From Nocardioides aromaticivorans (GTDB lineage: Bacteria; Actinomycetota; Actinomycetes; Propionibacteriales; Nocardioidaceae): 64,000 bases of DNA. The position numbers were made by a program, and so were the translations under genes. This document shows positions 27,042-34,763 of the stretch, piece after piece (within the stretch, counting starts at the first letter, position 1; every line of letters begins with the position of its first letter). Where the stretch lies: assembly GCF_013408525.1 (NCBI RefSeq), contig NZ_JACBZM010000001.1:3658001-3722000 (forward strand), written 5' to 3'. The notes beneath the pieces were generated by a model, which ran no database searches, was not told the DNA's origin, and saw only the letters and a list, made by a program, of their open reading frames with translations.

Positions 27042-28631
27042 GTGGCCGACCTGACCGGGCGGGCCGTCGCGACGGCCCGCCGGGTCGTCGGGAAGGTCGG
27101 ACGCACTCGGGTCGTCCGCGTCGACGACACCGGCATGGGACTCGTCGTGCACGGCGAGGACCGCGTCGTCGACGTCCTCTTCGACGGCCGGCGGATCTGG
27201 TCGTTCTGGCTGGTCCGCGACACCGTGCGCGTGCCGCGGAGCCTGAGCCGTCGTACGGTCGCGTGGCCGGACCGGATGCGTCCCTACCTCAAGGGCCGCA
27301 CCGAGCTGGTGTTCCGCGACCACGTGCTCGGTGCCGACATCGGGCGCTTCGACCAGCAGTTCGGTGACTCCGACGCGCGGGTCGCGTTCGTCAACGCCCA
27401 GGGCCTGGAGATCAGCCTCGACAAGTCGGGCCGGTTCAGCCCGACCTTCGGTGGCCGCACCGCCGAGCAGCTCGAGCCGCTCCTCGACGCGATGGACACC
27501 GTCATCGCCATGCTCGCCGAGCTCGACGTGCAGGCGTTCCCGGCCTACGGCACCCTGCTGGGCGCCGTACGGGAGGGGCAGTTCCTCGGCCACGACTCCG
27601 ACGCCGACCTCGGCTACGTGTCGCGGCACACGGTGCCGGTCGACGTGGTCACCGAGTCCTACCGACTGCAGCGCGCCGTCAGCGAGCGTGGCTTCGCGAC
27701 CTACCGCTACAGCGGCGCCGCCTTCCGGATCGACGTGGAGGAGAGCGACGGCTCGGTGCGCGGGCTCGACCTCTTCGGCGGCTTCATGGACGGTGGCCGG
27801 CTCTACCTGATGGGTGAGGTCGGCACGGACTACGACGAGAGCTGGCTCCACCCGTTCGGCACCTGCACGCTCGCCGGCCGTGAGTACCCGGCCCCGGCGC
27901 GTCCGGAGAAGCTCCTGGAGGCGATGTACGGCGCCTCGTGGCGGGTTCCCGACCCGGCGTTCAAGTTCGAGACGCCGCGGTCCACGACGGTGCGCCTCAA
28001 CGACTGGTTCCGCGGCATGACGGTCTACCGCCGCGAGTGGGAGCGCAAGCTGGTCGGTGCCGGCGGCCGGGTCCCCAAGCCGGTGCCCTCCGGGCTCGCG
28101 CGGTACGTCGCCGGCCAGGCCCCCGAGGGAGCCGAGGTCCTCGACGTCGGCGCCGGCCTGGGCGTCGACGCGCTGTGGCTCGCCGTGCAGGGCCGGAAGG
28201 TCACCGCGTACGACTACGTCACCCGGGCCAGCCGGGGCGCGCTGGTCGGCGCGGAGCGCCGGGGCGTGGACCTCACGTCGCGGCCGCTGAACCTCACCGA
28301 CTTCCGCTCCGTGCTCAGCGAGGGCGCCCGCGTCGTGCGCGAGCCGGGGGAGCGGGTGATCCTCGCCCGCCACGTGCTGGAGGCGACCAACCGGACCGGC
28401 CGTGAGGGCCTGATGCGCTTCGCCTCGCTCGCGTTGCGCGGCGGCGGCACGCTCTATGCTGACGTCTGGACGGGGGGCGGGGAGCCGCCGTTCGGGCTCC
28501 GTCCGGTCGCGATCGACCACCTGGTCGAGCTCACCGAGCGACACGGTGGCGCGGTCCTTTCCATGGATCCGGTCCCTGCAGAGGACGGCTCCGAGAACCA
28601 GATCCGACGATGGGTGGCACAGTGGGCGTGA
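27042..28631 (+). CDS. LicD-like phosphotransferase fused to a SAM-dependent methyltransferase
   Basis: A 529-residue cytoplasmic fusion. Residues about 85-310 resemble the LicD nucleotidyltransferase fold: AYGTLLGAVREGQFLGHDSD (169-187) supplies the acidic metal ligands Asp185, Asp187 and Asp189. LicD proteins are known to attach phosphocholine or similar groups to surface glycans. The C-terminal part (about 345-529) is a class I methyltransferase with motif I VLDVGAGLG (366-374) and the acidic AYDY strand end. The first 80 residues form an uncharacterised beta-rich region. The GTG start is 2 nt after the PLD-like gene, and the small DUF6752 gene overlaps its stop. Substrate is unknown; modification of an envelope glycan or teichoic acid is inferred. 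Confidence 0.8.
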   Translation: MADLTGRAVATARRVVGKVGRTRVVRVDDTGMGLVVHGEDRVVDVLFDGRRIWSFWLVRDTVRVPRSLSRRTVAWPDRMRPYLKGRTELVFRDHVLGADIGRFDQQFGDSDARVAFVNAQGLEISLDKSGRFSPTFGGRTAEQLEPLLDAMDTVIAMLAELDVQAFPAYGTLLGAVREGQFLGHDSDADLGYVSRHTVPVDVVTESYRLQRAVSERGFATYRYSGAAFRIDVEESDGSVRGLDLFGGFMDGGRLYLMGEVGTDYDESWLHPFGTCTLAGREYPAPARPEKLLEAMYGASWRVPDPAFKFETPRSTTVRLNDWFRGMTVYRREWERKLVGAGGRVPKPVPSGLARYVAGQAPEGAEVLDVGAGLGVDALWLAVQGRKVTAYDYVTRASRGALVGAERRGVDLTSRPLNLTDFRSVLSEGARVVREPGERVILARHVLEATNRTGREGLMRFASLALRGGGTLYADVWTGGGEPPFGLRPVAIDHLVELTERHGGAVLSMDPVPAEDGSENQIRRWVAQWA

Positions 28632-28834
28632 GGGTTGGCCGGGCGGCGCGGAACGAGCTCGACGAGCTCCGCGCCCGGGTCGAGGGCATCGAGGCGTCGA
28701 TCGCGGAGCTGCGCCGCCACCACCTGCGGCTGGCGGAGCTGACCGACCTCGTGCAGGAGCTGCTCGTGCCGCTGGCGAGCCGCGACGAGGACCGCGTCAA
28801 CGCGGCGATCGACAAGTTCCAGCAGGGCATGTAG
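28628..28834 (+). CDS. DUF6752 small coiled-coil protein
   Basis: A 68-residue, highly charged helical protein resembling DUF6752, an actinobacterial family of unknown function. Heptad-like spacing runs through ELDELRARVEGIEASIAELR and LRLAELTDLVQELLVPLA, so a coiled coil is likely. The GTG at 28628 overlaps the preceding stop (GTGA); in-frame starts at 28610 and 28622 are possible. The sulfotransferase-like gene begins 22 nt later. Such small proteins sit beside glycan-modifying genes in related genomes, and a scaffold or adaptor role is a reasonable guess only. Confidence 0.7.
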   Translation: MRVGRAARNELDELRARVEGIEASIAELRRHHLRLAELTDLVQELLVPLASRDEDRVNAAIDKFQQGM

Positions 28835-28856
28835 CCCGCCGGGGACGGGTTCCGAC

Positions 28857-29942
28857 ATGGCGAAACGGGTCTTCCTCCACATCGGCCTGCCCAAGACGGC
28901 CACGAGCTATCTCCAGACCATCCTGTGGTCCTCGCGGGACCAGCTGCGGGCCGAGGGCCTGCTGCTGCCGGGCACCGAGCGCCGCGACCACCTGTGGGCC
29001 AGCCGCGTGGTCCGCGAGGGCGACGCGATCCGCAAGCGCCCGGAGCGCGAGCAGACCTCGTGGGACCGGCTGCGCGCCGAGCTCGCGGCCTGGGACGGCG
29101 ACGGCCTGGTGAGCCACGAGTTCTTCGCCGCGGCCAGCGCCGAGCAGGCCGTCGCGATGGTGGAGGCGCTCGCGCCGGCGCAGGTCGAGGTGGTCGTCAC
29201 GGCCCGGGAGCCGCTGGGCCTGTTCACGGCCAGCTGGCAGGAGAGCCTGAAGAACAAGGCCACCACACCGATGGCGGACTACTCGCGCACGGTCTCGCCG
29301 AACCCCACCGCGATCTGGAACTGGCGCACCCTCGACCTGCGGCTCGTCCTCGAGCGGTGGTCGCAGGCCGTGCCGCACGACCGGATCCACGTGCTGCCGC
29401 TCGACCGGACGGCGCCCCGCGACGAGATCTGGCACCGCTTCGGCGGCCTGCTCGGGCTGCGCACCGCCGACTACGACCTCTCGCAGTCGTTCCCCAACGA
29501 GTCGATGGGCGTGGTCGAGGCCGAGGTGCTGCGGCGGGTCAACGCCCACCTCGACTCCTTCGACAAGGCCTTCGACCGCGGCGTCTACATCCGCACCTTC
29601 CTCGCCGACGAGCGCCTGGTGCCGCGCAAGGGCGAGCCGTTCTGGCCCTATCCCGACCAGGTGGCCGACTGCCGGGAGCGGTCCGTCGCCGCGATCGACT
29701 ACCTCACCGCCCGCGGCGTGGACGTGGTGGGCGACATCGAGCACCTGCGGGTCCCCGAGGAGCTGCCCGTACGGCGGACGCCGGACTCGGTGACGGAGGC
29801 GGAGGTCGCCGCGGCTGCCACCGAGCTGGTCGCCGTGCTGCTGGGCGACGTCCGCGACCTGCGCAACGCCTCCCGCAAGGGTGACGACGTCAGCCGGCGC
29901 CCTGGACGGTCGCTGTGGCGGAGACGTAGTGGTGGTCGCTGA
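28857..29942 (+). CDS. Sulfotransferase-like protein A
   Basis: A 361-residue protein with the start of a PAPS-dependent sulfotransferase fold. The 5'-phosphosulfate loop is VFLHIGLPKTATSYLQ (residues about 5-20). The 3'-phosphate region appears as VVVTAREPLGLFTASWQES (about 117-135), with Arg and Ser in the expected relation. It lacks a signal peptide, so it would act in the cytoplasm on a glycan or lipid precursor. It is a paralogue of the product at 34764-35885, which shares HIGL-KT-TSYLQ and the Arg-Asp/Glu loop. Its last 53 coding bases overlap the 3' end of the opposite-strand EEP gene. Acceptor is unknown. Confidence 0.75.
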   Translation: MAKRVFLHIGLPKTATSYLQTILWSSRDQLRAEGLLLPGTERRDHLWASRVVREGDAIRKRPEREQTSWDRLRAELAAWDGDGLVSHEFFAAASAEQAVAMVEALAPAQVEVVVTAREPLGLFTASWQESLKNKATTPMADYSRTVSPNPTAIWNWRTLDLRLVLERWSQAVPHDRIHVLPLDRTAPRDEIWHRFGGLLGLRTADYDLSQSFPNESMGVVEAEVLRRVNAHLDSFDKAFDRGVYIRTFLADERLVPRKGEPFWPYPDQVADCRERSVAAIDYLTARGVDVVGDIEHLRVPEELPVRRTPDSVTEAEVAAAATELVAVLLGDVRDLRNASRKGDDVSRRPGRSLWRRRSGGR

Positions 29943-30954
29943 CCCGTCGGGCCACCGGTGACTTGTCGTTCGAGAAGTTGCTGAAGGACACCTGGTTGGT
30001 CGCGACGATCCAGTCGACGGGCATGCCGCCCGGCGGGCGGCAGCCACCCGAGGTCGAGCCACCCACGGCGGCGACCATGCCGGTCTGCGGGAGGACCCGG
30101 CAGAAGAACGCCTCGCGGTCGTTCATGTCGCCGGTCAGGAAGATCGGGATGCCGTCCTTCTTGAGGCGGTTGACCGTGGCGGCGGCGGTGTTGTGGCCGG
30201 CCGCGCGACTGCCGGCGTACTGTCCGCCGCCGGCGGACGCGTGCATGTTGAGGAAGTAGAACTCGAGGTTCGTCTTCTTGTGCCGCAGGCGCACGATCGG
30301 CTGCATGCGGGTGCCGTGCATGAAGGTGATGTAGAAGGCGTCGCCCGAGACGAACTCGAAGACGTCGGGGTCCCAGATGACCGAGTTGTCGGGGTCCGAC
30401 CCGCCCGGCCACGCCTTGAACCCGAGGCCCGAGGTCAGCCCGGCGAGCTGCCCGGACTTCACCTCCTGCAGGCCCACCACGGAGACGCCCGAGTTGCGGA
30501 TGTAGGCGACCTCCTGCGGGGTGCGCCAGCTCGAGCTCGGCCACGACGCCTGCTCGCCGCCCGCGTCCGTGTGCTGGCTGGCCAGCACGTTGAAGGTCGC
30601 GATCCCGAAGGAGACCTCGCGGATCCGGGTCTTCTGCGACTCCGCGGCGACCCGCAGCTCCTCCAGGTCGCCGCTCTTCGGGTCGCCGTCCTTCGGGGGC
30701 GCGGCCGAGTCGGAGAGCGGCTCGATCAGCTGGCCGTCGACCTCGCGCTCGTCGGCGTCGTGGCGCTCACGGGTCGGGTCGGCGGCCTGGGCGACGTCCG
30801 CCTGGGCGGCGACGGGGTCGGTGGCGGCGTCGGGTGCGCCGCCGTCCCAGAAGATCGCCACGCCCAGCAGGAGGGCTCCGAGCACGATCACGGCGACCAC
30901 CGGGATGAGCTCCGAACGCGCGGCGTGACGCCGTGGTCCGGAGTGCTCGGGCAT
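29890..30954 (-). CDS. Membrane-anchored endonuclease/exonuclease/phosphatase-fold protein
   Basis: A 354-residue EEP-superfamily phosphodiesterase (nuclease, sphingomyelinase or phosphatase class). A hydrophobic segment (LIPVVAVIVLGALLLGVAIFW, about 15-35) anchors it, with a disordered acidic linker to about 95. The catalytic domain shows FNVLAS, the metal ligand Glu in VVGLQEVKSG, FLNMHAS, TGDMND and the terminal SDHHYV. All the expected active-site residues are present, so it is probably active outside the membrane. The ATG is preceded by TAGGGT at leaderless distance. It is convergent and overlapping with sulfotransferase-like A. Substrate is unknown. Confidence 0.85.
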   Translation of the reverse strand: MPEHSGPRRHAARSELIPVVAVIVLGALLLGVAIFWDGGAPDAATDPVAAQADVAQAADPTRERHDADEREVDGQLIEPLSDSAAPPKDGDPKSGDLEELRVAAESQKTRIREVSFGIATFNVLASQHTDAGGEQASWPSSSWRTPQEVAYIRNSGVSVVGLQEVKSGQLAGLTSGLGFKAWPGGSDPDNSVIWDPDVFEFVSGDAFYITFMHGTRMQPIVRLRHKKTNLEFYFLNMHASAGGGQYAGSRAAGHNTAAATVNRLKKDGIPIFLTGDMNDREAFFCRVLPQTGMVAAVGGSTSGGCRPPGGMPVDWIVATNQVSFSNFSNDKSPVARRVSDHHYVSATATVQGAG

Positions 30955-30961
30955 GGCGGGT

Positions 30962-30967
30962 ACCCTA
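30962..30967 (-). promoter_or_regulatory. -10-like TAGGGT before the EEP gene
   Basis: Minus-strand TAGGGT ends 7 nt before the ATG at 30954; leaderless promoter candidate. Confidence 0.5.
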
Positions 30968-31055
30968 CCCGAGGCCCTGCGCAGGAGCAGGGTTCGCGGC
31001 AGGTCCCGGTCGACCGGCCGAGACGTCGTGACCCGAAGTGACCAGGAGGACTGTC

Positions 31056-33131
31056 GTGGCGGACACGCGGTCCTTCCGCTCCGACATCCAGGGCCTCCGC
31101 GCGCTCGCGGTCGGCCTGGTGATCCTCGCCCACGCCGGCTTCCGCACGGCGTCGGGCGGATTCATCGGCGTCGACGTCTTCTTCGTGATCTCCGGCTTCC
31201 TCATCATCGGGCTGCTGGTCCGTGAGGCGGGGGAGTCGGGACGCATCTCGATCCTCGACTTCTACGCGCGCCGCGCGCGCCGGGTGATCCCGGCCGCGAC
31301 GATCGTGCTCGTGGCGACGGCCGTCGCCTCGGCGTACGTCCTGCCGCTGGTGCGCGGTGCCGAGGTCATCAAGGACTCGGTCTGGGCGGCCTTCTTCGCC
31401 GCCAACATCCGGTTCAGCCTGGTCGAGACCGACTACTTCTCCCAGGGCGAGCCGCCCTCGCCGGTCCAGCACTACTGGTCGCTGTCGGTCGAGGAGCAGT
31501 TCTACATCGTCATCCCGCTGCTGCTGCTCGCCGTGGCCGTGGTCGTACGACGCCGCGCCGGCGAGGCCGCGGAGGCGGACCGGGTGCGGGTGCTCCGGCG
31601 CACGGTCTTCGTGGTCCTGGCCGCGGTGACGCTGTCCTCGCTCGCGTGGTCGATCCACGTGACGGCGACGAGCCCGACCGGTGCCTACTTCTCGACCGCC
31701 GCCCGCGCCTGGGAGCTCGGCATCGGCGGCCTCGCGGCGACCCTCGTCTGGGGCCGGGCGCCGAGGCTCGGCCGCTGGGCCACCGAGGCGGTCCTCGCCG
31801 TGGGCCTGGCGCTGATCGCGTTCGCCACGCTGCGCTTCGACGCGCAGACGGCGGTCCCGGGCAGCGCTGCGCTGGTGCCGGTGCTGGGGTCCGCGCTGAT
31901 GCTGGCCGCGGGCAGCACGACGGGTGCCTCGTCGACGTACCTCTTCCGGTTGTTCTCGATCGCTCCGGCGCGGGTGGTGGGGGACTGGTCCTACTCGCTC
32001 TACCTGTGGCACTTCCCGGTGCTTCGGCTGTGCGAGGAGTACTGGGAGGAGCCGCGCCTGTCCAAGCCGCACCTGGCGGTCGCGCTCGTGCTGATCTTCG
32101 CGCTGAGCGCCGCCAGCTACCACCTGGTCGAGCAGCCCTTCCGCAAGGGCGTGCGGTGGCGGCCCCGGCTGCGGGCGATCACGCTCTACCCCGTGAGCCT
32201 CGCGATGGTCGTGGTCACGGCGGTGGGCGCCCACGCGTGGGTCGACGGCCAGATCGCCGCCCTGGAGGACAACCCCGGCATCGCGGTCTCCGACTACGGC
32301 CGCGACGCGCTCAGCAAGGACCCGACGGTCGCGCTCGTCGAGGCGTCCGTGCTCGCCGCGCAGGACGACCGACCGGTGCCCGGCGGCCTGGAGCCGGCGC
32401 TGGGGTCGGTGCGGGAGTCGGTCGCGCCGCTGGGCGACTGCGACTACCGCACCGGCACCCGCAAGCTGTGCGCCTTCGGCGACCCGGACGCCGAGCGCAC
32501 CATCGCGCTGATGGGCGACTCGCACGCGCGCCACTGGAGCCCGGCGATCGACGCGATCGGCAGGGAGCACGGCTACCGCGTCTACGTGTTCGTCTACAGC
32601 GGCTGCCCGGCGATCACCTTCACCCGGCTGACCGACGGCGGGCGACCCTGGACCGAGTGCGCCGACTTCAAGGAGTGGGCGCTGGGCCAGGTGCGGGAGC
32701 TGCACCCGGACCTCGTCGTGCTCGCCAACAACGCCTACCAGTCGGCGGCGATGAAGAAGCGCCAGGTCGGCGCCCTGCGCGACCAGCTCGAGCTGCTGCG
32801 GCCGCTCGCCGGCAAGGTTGCGATGATCGGTGACAGCCCGAAGCTCCCGAAGGCGCCCGGCACCTGCATCTCGGAGCGCGACGTCGACCTCGGCGACTGC
32901 CTCCAGGAGCCCGAGACCGGTCCGACCCGGATCCAGGGACAGTTCCGCCAGACGGTCGAGGACCTCGGCATGACCTGGGTCGACGCCCGCCGCTGGTTCT
33001 GCGCCGAGGACCGGTGCCCGGCGGTGATCGGCAATGTCGTCCCCTTGCGCGACCGCGAGCACGTGACGGTCGAGTACTCCACCCTCCTGGCCGACCCGAT
33101 CGCCGCCGCCCTCGGCATCGCCGAGGGCTGA
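31056..33131 (+). CDS. OafA-type O-acyltransferase with SGNH domain
   Basis: A 691-residue integral membrane acyltransferase (acyltransferase-3 family) fused to a C-terminal SGNH hydrolase-like domain, the architecture known for O-acetylation of surface polysaccharides. The N-terminal signature GLRALAVGLVILAHAGF, then GVDVFFVISGFLI and YWSLSVEEQFY, lies within about ten membrane helices (to residue 395). The SGNH part begins at IALMGDSHARHWSPA (nucleophile Ser near residue 488) and ends with the DREHVTVEYS His block near 665. The GTG at 31056 is preferred over one at 31038 because AGGAGGA lies 5 nt upstream. It would acylate an envelope glycan at the outer face. Confidence 0.92.
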   Translation: MADTRSFRSDIQGLRALAVGLVILAHAGFRTASGGFIGVDVFFVISGFLIIGLLVREAGESGRISILDFYARRARRVIPAATIVLVATAVASAYVLPLVRGAEVIKDSVWAAFFAANIRFSLVETDYFSQGEPPSPVQHYWSLSVEEQFYIVIPLLLLAVAVVVRRRAGEAAEADRVRVLRRTVFVVLAAVTLSSLAWSIHVTATSPTGAYFSTAARAWELGIGGLAATLVWGRAPRLGRWATEAVLAVGLALIAFATLRFDAQTAVPGSAALVPVLGSALMLAAGSTTGASSTYLFRLFSIAPARVVGDWSYSLYLWHFPVLRLCEEYWEEPRLSKPHLAVALVLIFALSAASYHLVEQPFRKGVRWRPRLRAITLYPVSLAMVVVTAVGAHAWVDGQIAALEDNPGIAVSDYGRDALSKDPTVALVEASVLAAQDDRPVPGGLEPALGSVRESVAPLGDCDYRTGTRKLCAFGDPDAERTIALMGDSHARHWSPAIDAIGREHGYRVYVFVYSGCPAITFTRLTDGGRPWTECADFKEWALGQVRELHPDLVVLANNAYQSAAMKKRQVGALRDQLELLRPLAGKVAMIGDSPKLPKAPGTCISERDVDLGDCLQEPETGPTRIQGQFRQTVEDLGMTWVDARRWFCAEDRCPAVIGNVVPLRDREHVTVEYSTLLADPIAAALGIAEG

Positions 33132-33359
33132 TCCCGGAACCCGGTCCCGGCCTTCCTCAGGTCCGCTCCGCGCGCGCCGATCGACTCGTGTCGGTCGGCT
33201 TCTCGCATTTGTGGTGCCTTTCGGAATTACATGGTTGTGATTATCCGAATTACACGTTTGTAGTTATTCGGTTCCTATTGCGAGAGTCGAAAGTGACTGA
33301 TGAGATTCATGTGACTTTTGTTGTTTAGAGGCGATGGTCTCAATGAGGGGAATGAGCGA
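33132..33359. other. Longest intergenic region, AT-rich leader
   Basis: 228 bases separate the acyltransferase stop from the next start. The first 60 bases are GC-rich and hold no clear hairpin terminator. The rest is AT-rich with the 23-bp tandem repeat and a GAGGGG ribosome site at 33345-33350. No convincing small gene or structured RNA was recognised. Confidence 0.6.
33222..33267. repeat. AT-rich 23-bp tandem direct repeat upstream of the second EEP gene
   Basis: Unit 1 is 33222-33244 and unit 2 is 33245-33267. They match at 18 of 23 positions, with shared GAATTACA, TTGT and TTAT blocks. They lie in a conspicuously AT-rich stretch of about 33200-33345 in an otherwise very GC-rich sequence. 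The spacing of roughly two helical turns fits cooperative protein binding. The factor is unknown. Confidence 0.7.
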
Positions 33360-34718
33360 ATGCGCCAGCGGTTCAGCGGAGTACGGCGACTGGCAACCGC
33401 CCTGGCAGTCGGGGCCTTGGGCCTCGCGGTGCTGCCCGGGCTGGCCGGCGGGGGTGACCCCGTCCGGCTCGCGGCCACGGACACCTGCACCACCACGCGG
33501 GCCTTCCAGATGGTCGAGGCCAACATCAAGTCGGGGATGACCCAGGCCCAGACGAAGGCCGACCTCGCGAAGGTGTTCGCCGACAAGCCGGACTTCGTCG
33601 CGATGAACGAGGTCGCCGGCCGCTCCGACGCGATGCTGGCGCCCGCGGGCTACGCCATCTGGCGCACGCCGGGTCGCTACACCGGCGCCAACCCGGTGGT
33701 GTGGCGCACCGACCGCTGGAACGTGATGGCGCAGGGCACCATGTACATCTCCAACGTCGGCGGCAAGCTCTCGACGCAGACCACCGAGCTCGGCATCCGC
33801 TATGCCAACTGGGTCACCCTCAAGTCGGTGGACGGATGCCAGACGATCTCGGTCGTCTCCTACCACGTGGCGCCGAAGACCGAGCCGATCGGCGACCTGC
33901 TGCTCCCGTCGGTGGAGAAGCTGGGCGGCCTGGCCAACCAGCTCGCGGCCGACGGCCCGGTGCTGCTCGCCGGTGACCTGAACCAGCACTACCGTGGCCG
34001 CCTCTACCCGCGGACCCTGCTGTCGTCGTACCTGATGACGCCGACGTGGGACATGACCGGGACGATGCTGCCGACCCACACCAAGGCCACGATCGACTAC
34101 ATCTTCGTGCGCAACGCGGCGCAGTTCGCCGTCACCCGGCAGGTCACCCGCGACCTCTACTCGGACCACAACGCGGTCGTCGCCAACCTGACGCTGAACC
34201 CGCGGATCACGGTGGCGCGCACCGCTCCGACCTTCGTCCGGGGCCACGTCGTCAACATCCCGACGTCGACCAGCGCGGTCTCGCGACGCGCCGTGATCAG
34301 CCGGGTCATCAAGGCGGTGGGGCTGGCCCCGGCCGGCGCGACGGTCCAGGTCGCGACCCAGCGCCTCGGCGACCCCGTCGTCCTCAACGCCCTGCGCAAC
34401 GCGTACAAGCGCGGCGTCAACGTCCAGCTGGTCACCACCAACGCCCACCTCTCCACCCAGGAGAAGGCGCTGATGTCGCTGCTCGGCACGTCGAAGACGC
34501 GCACCTCGTGGGCCGTCCAGCGCCCCTGGCGCGAGAGCGCCGGGCTGCCGGCCACGGCCGTGATGGTGAACCGCACGGCCGACGTGCAGCTCCTCGGTGT
34601 CCAGGTGGACCAGCCGCTCGACTACCGGATGGCGCTGCGCCTGGCCCGCGGCCAGTTCACGCTGGAGAAGGAGGACTTCCTTGCCCTCCGCGCCGGCTTC
34701 AGCCGGCAGATCCGATAG
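33360..34718 (+). CDS. Secreted EEP-fold protein with unusual C-terminal domain
   Basis: Exported protein of 452 residues. The signal peptide spans about 1-30 (basic RQRFSGVRRL then ALAVGALGLAVLPGL). The EEP domain (about 40-285) has the metal-ligand Glu in FVAMNEVAGRS, VVSYHVAPKT, LLAGDLNQHYRG, TIDYIFV and YSDHNAVVANL, so catalytic residues are complete. The remaining 150 residues (VNIPTSTSAVSRRAVISRVIKAVG onward) look like a degenerate half of a PLD-type lobe (ALRNAYKRGVNVQLVTTN) without HxK motifs. This is an inference. GAGGGG lies 9 nt before the ATG. The AT-rich upstream region suggests dedicated regulation. Confidence 0.82.
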   Translation: MRQRFSGVRRLATALAVGALGLAVLPGLAGGGDPVRLAATDTCTTTRAFQMVEANIKSGMTQAQTKADLAKVFADKPDFVAMNEVAGRSDAMLAPAGYAIWRTPGRYTGANPVVWRTDRWNVMAQGTMYISNVGGKLSTQTTELGIRYANWVTLKSVDGCQTISVVSYHVAPKTEPIGDLLLPSVEKLGGLANQLAADGPVLLAGDLNQHYRGRLYPRTLLSSYLMTPTWDMTGTMLPTHTKATIDYIFVRNAAQFAVTRQVTRDLYSDHNAVVANLTLNPRITVARTAPTFVRGHVVNIPTSTSAVSRRAVISRVIKAVGLAPAGATVQVATQRLGDPVVLNALRNAYKRGVNVQLVTTNAHLSTQEKALMSLLGTSKTRTSWAVQRPWRESAGLPATAVMVNRTADVQLLGVQVDQPLDYRMALRLARGQFTLEKEDFLALRAGFSRQIR

Positions 34719-34763
34719 GTGGCGCCGAGCACGCTGACAGGTTGATCCGGTAGACATTGCCGC

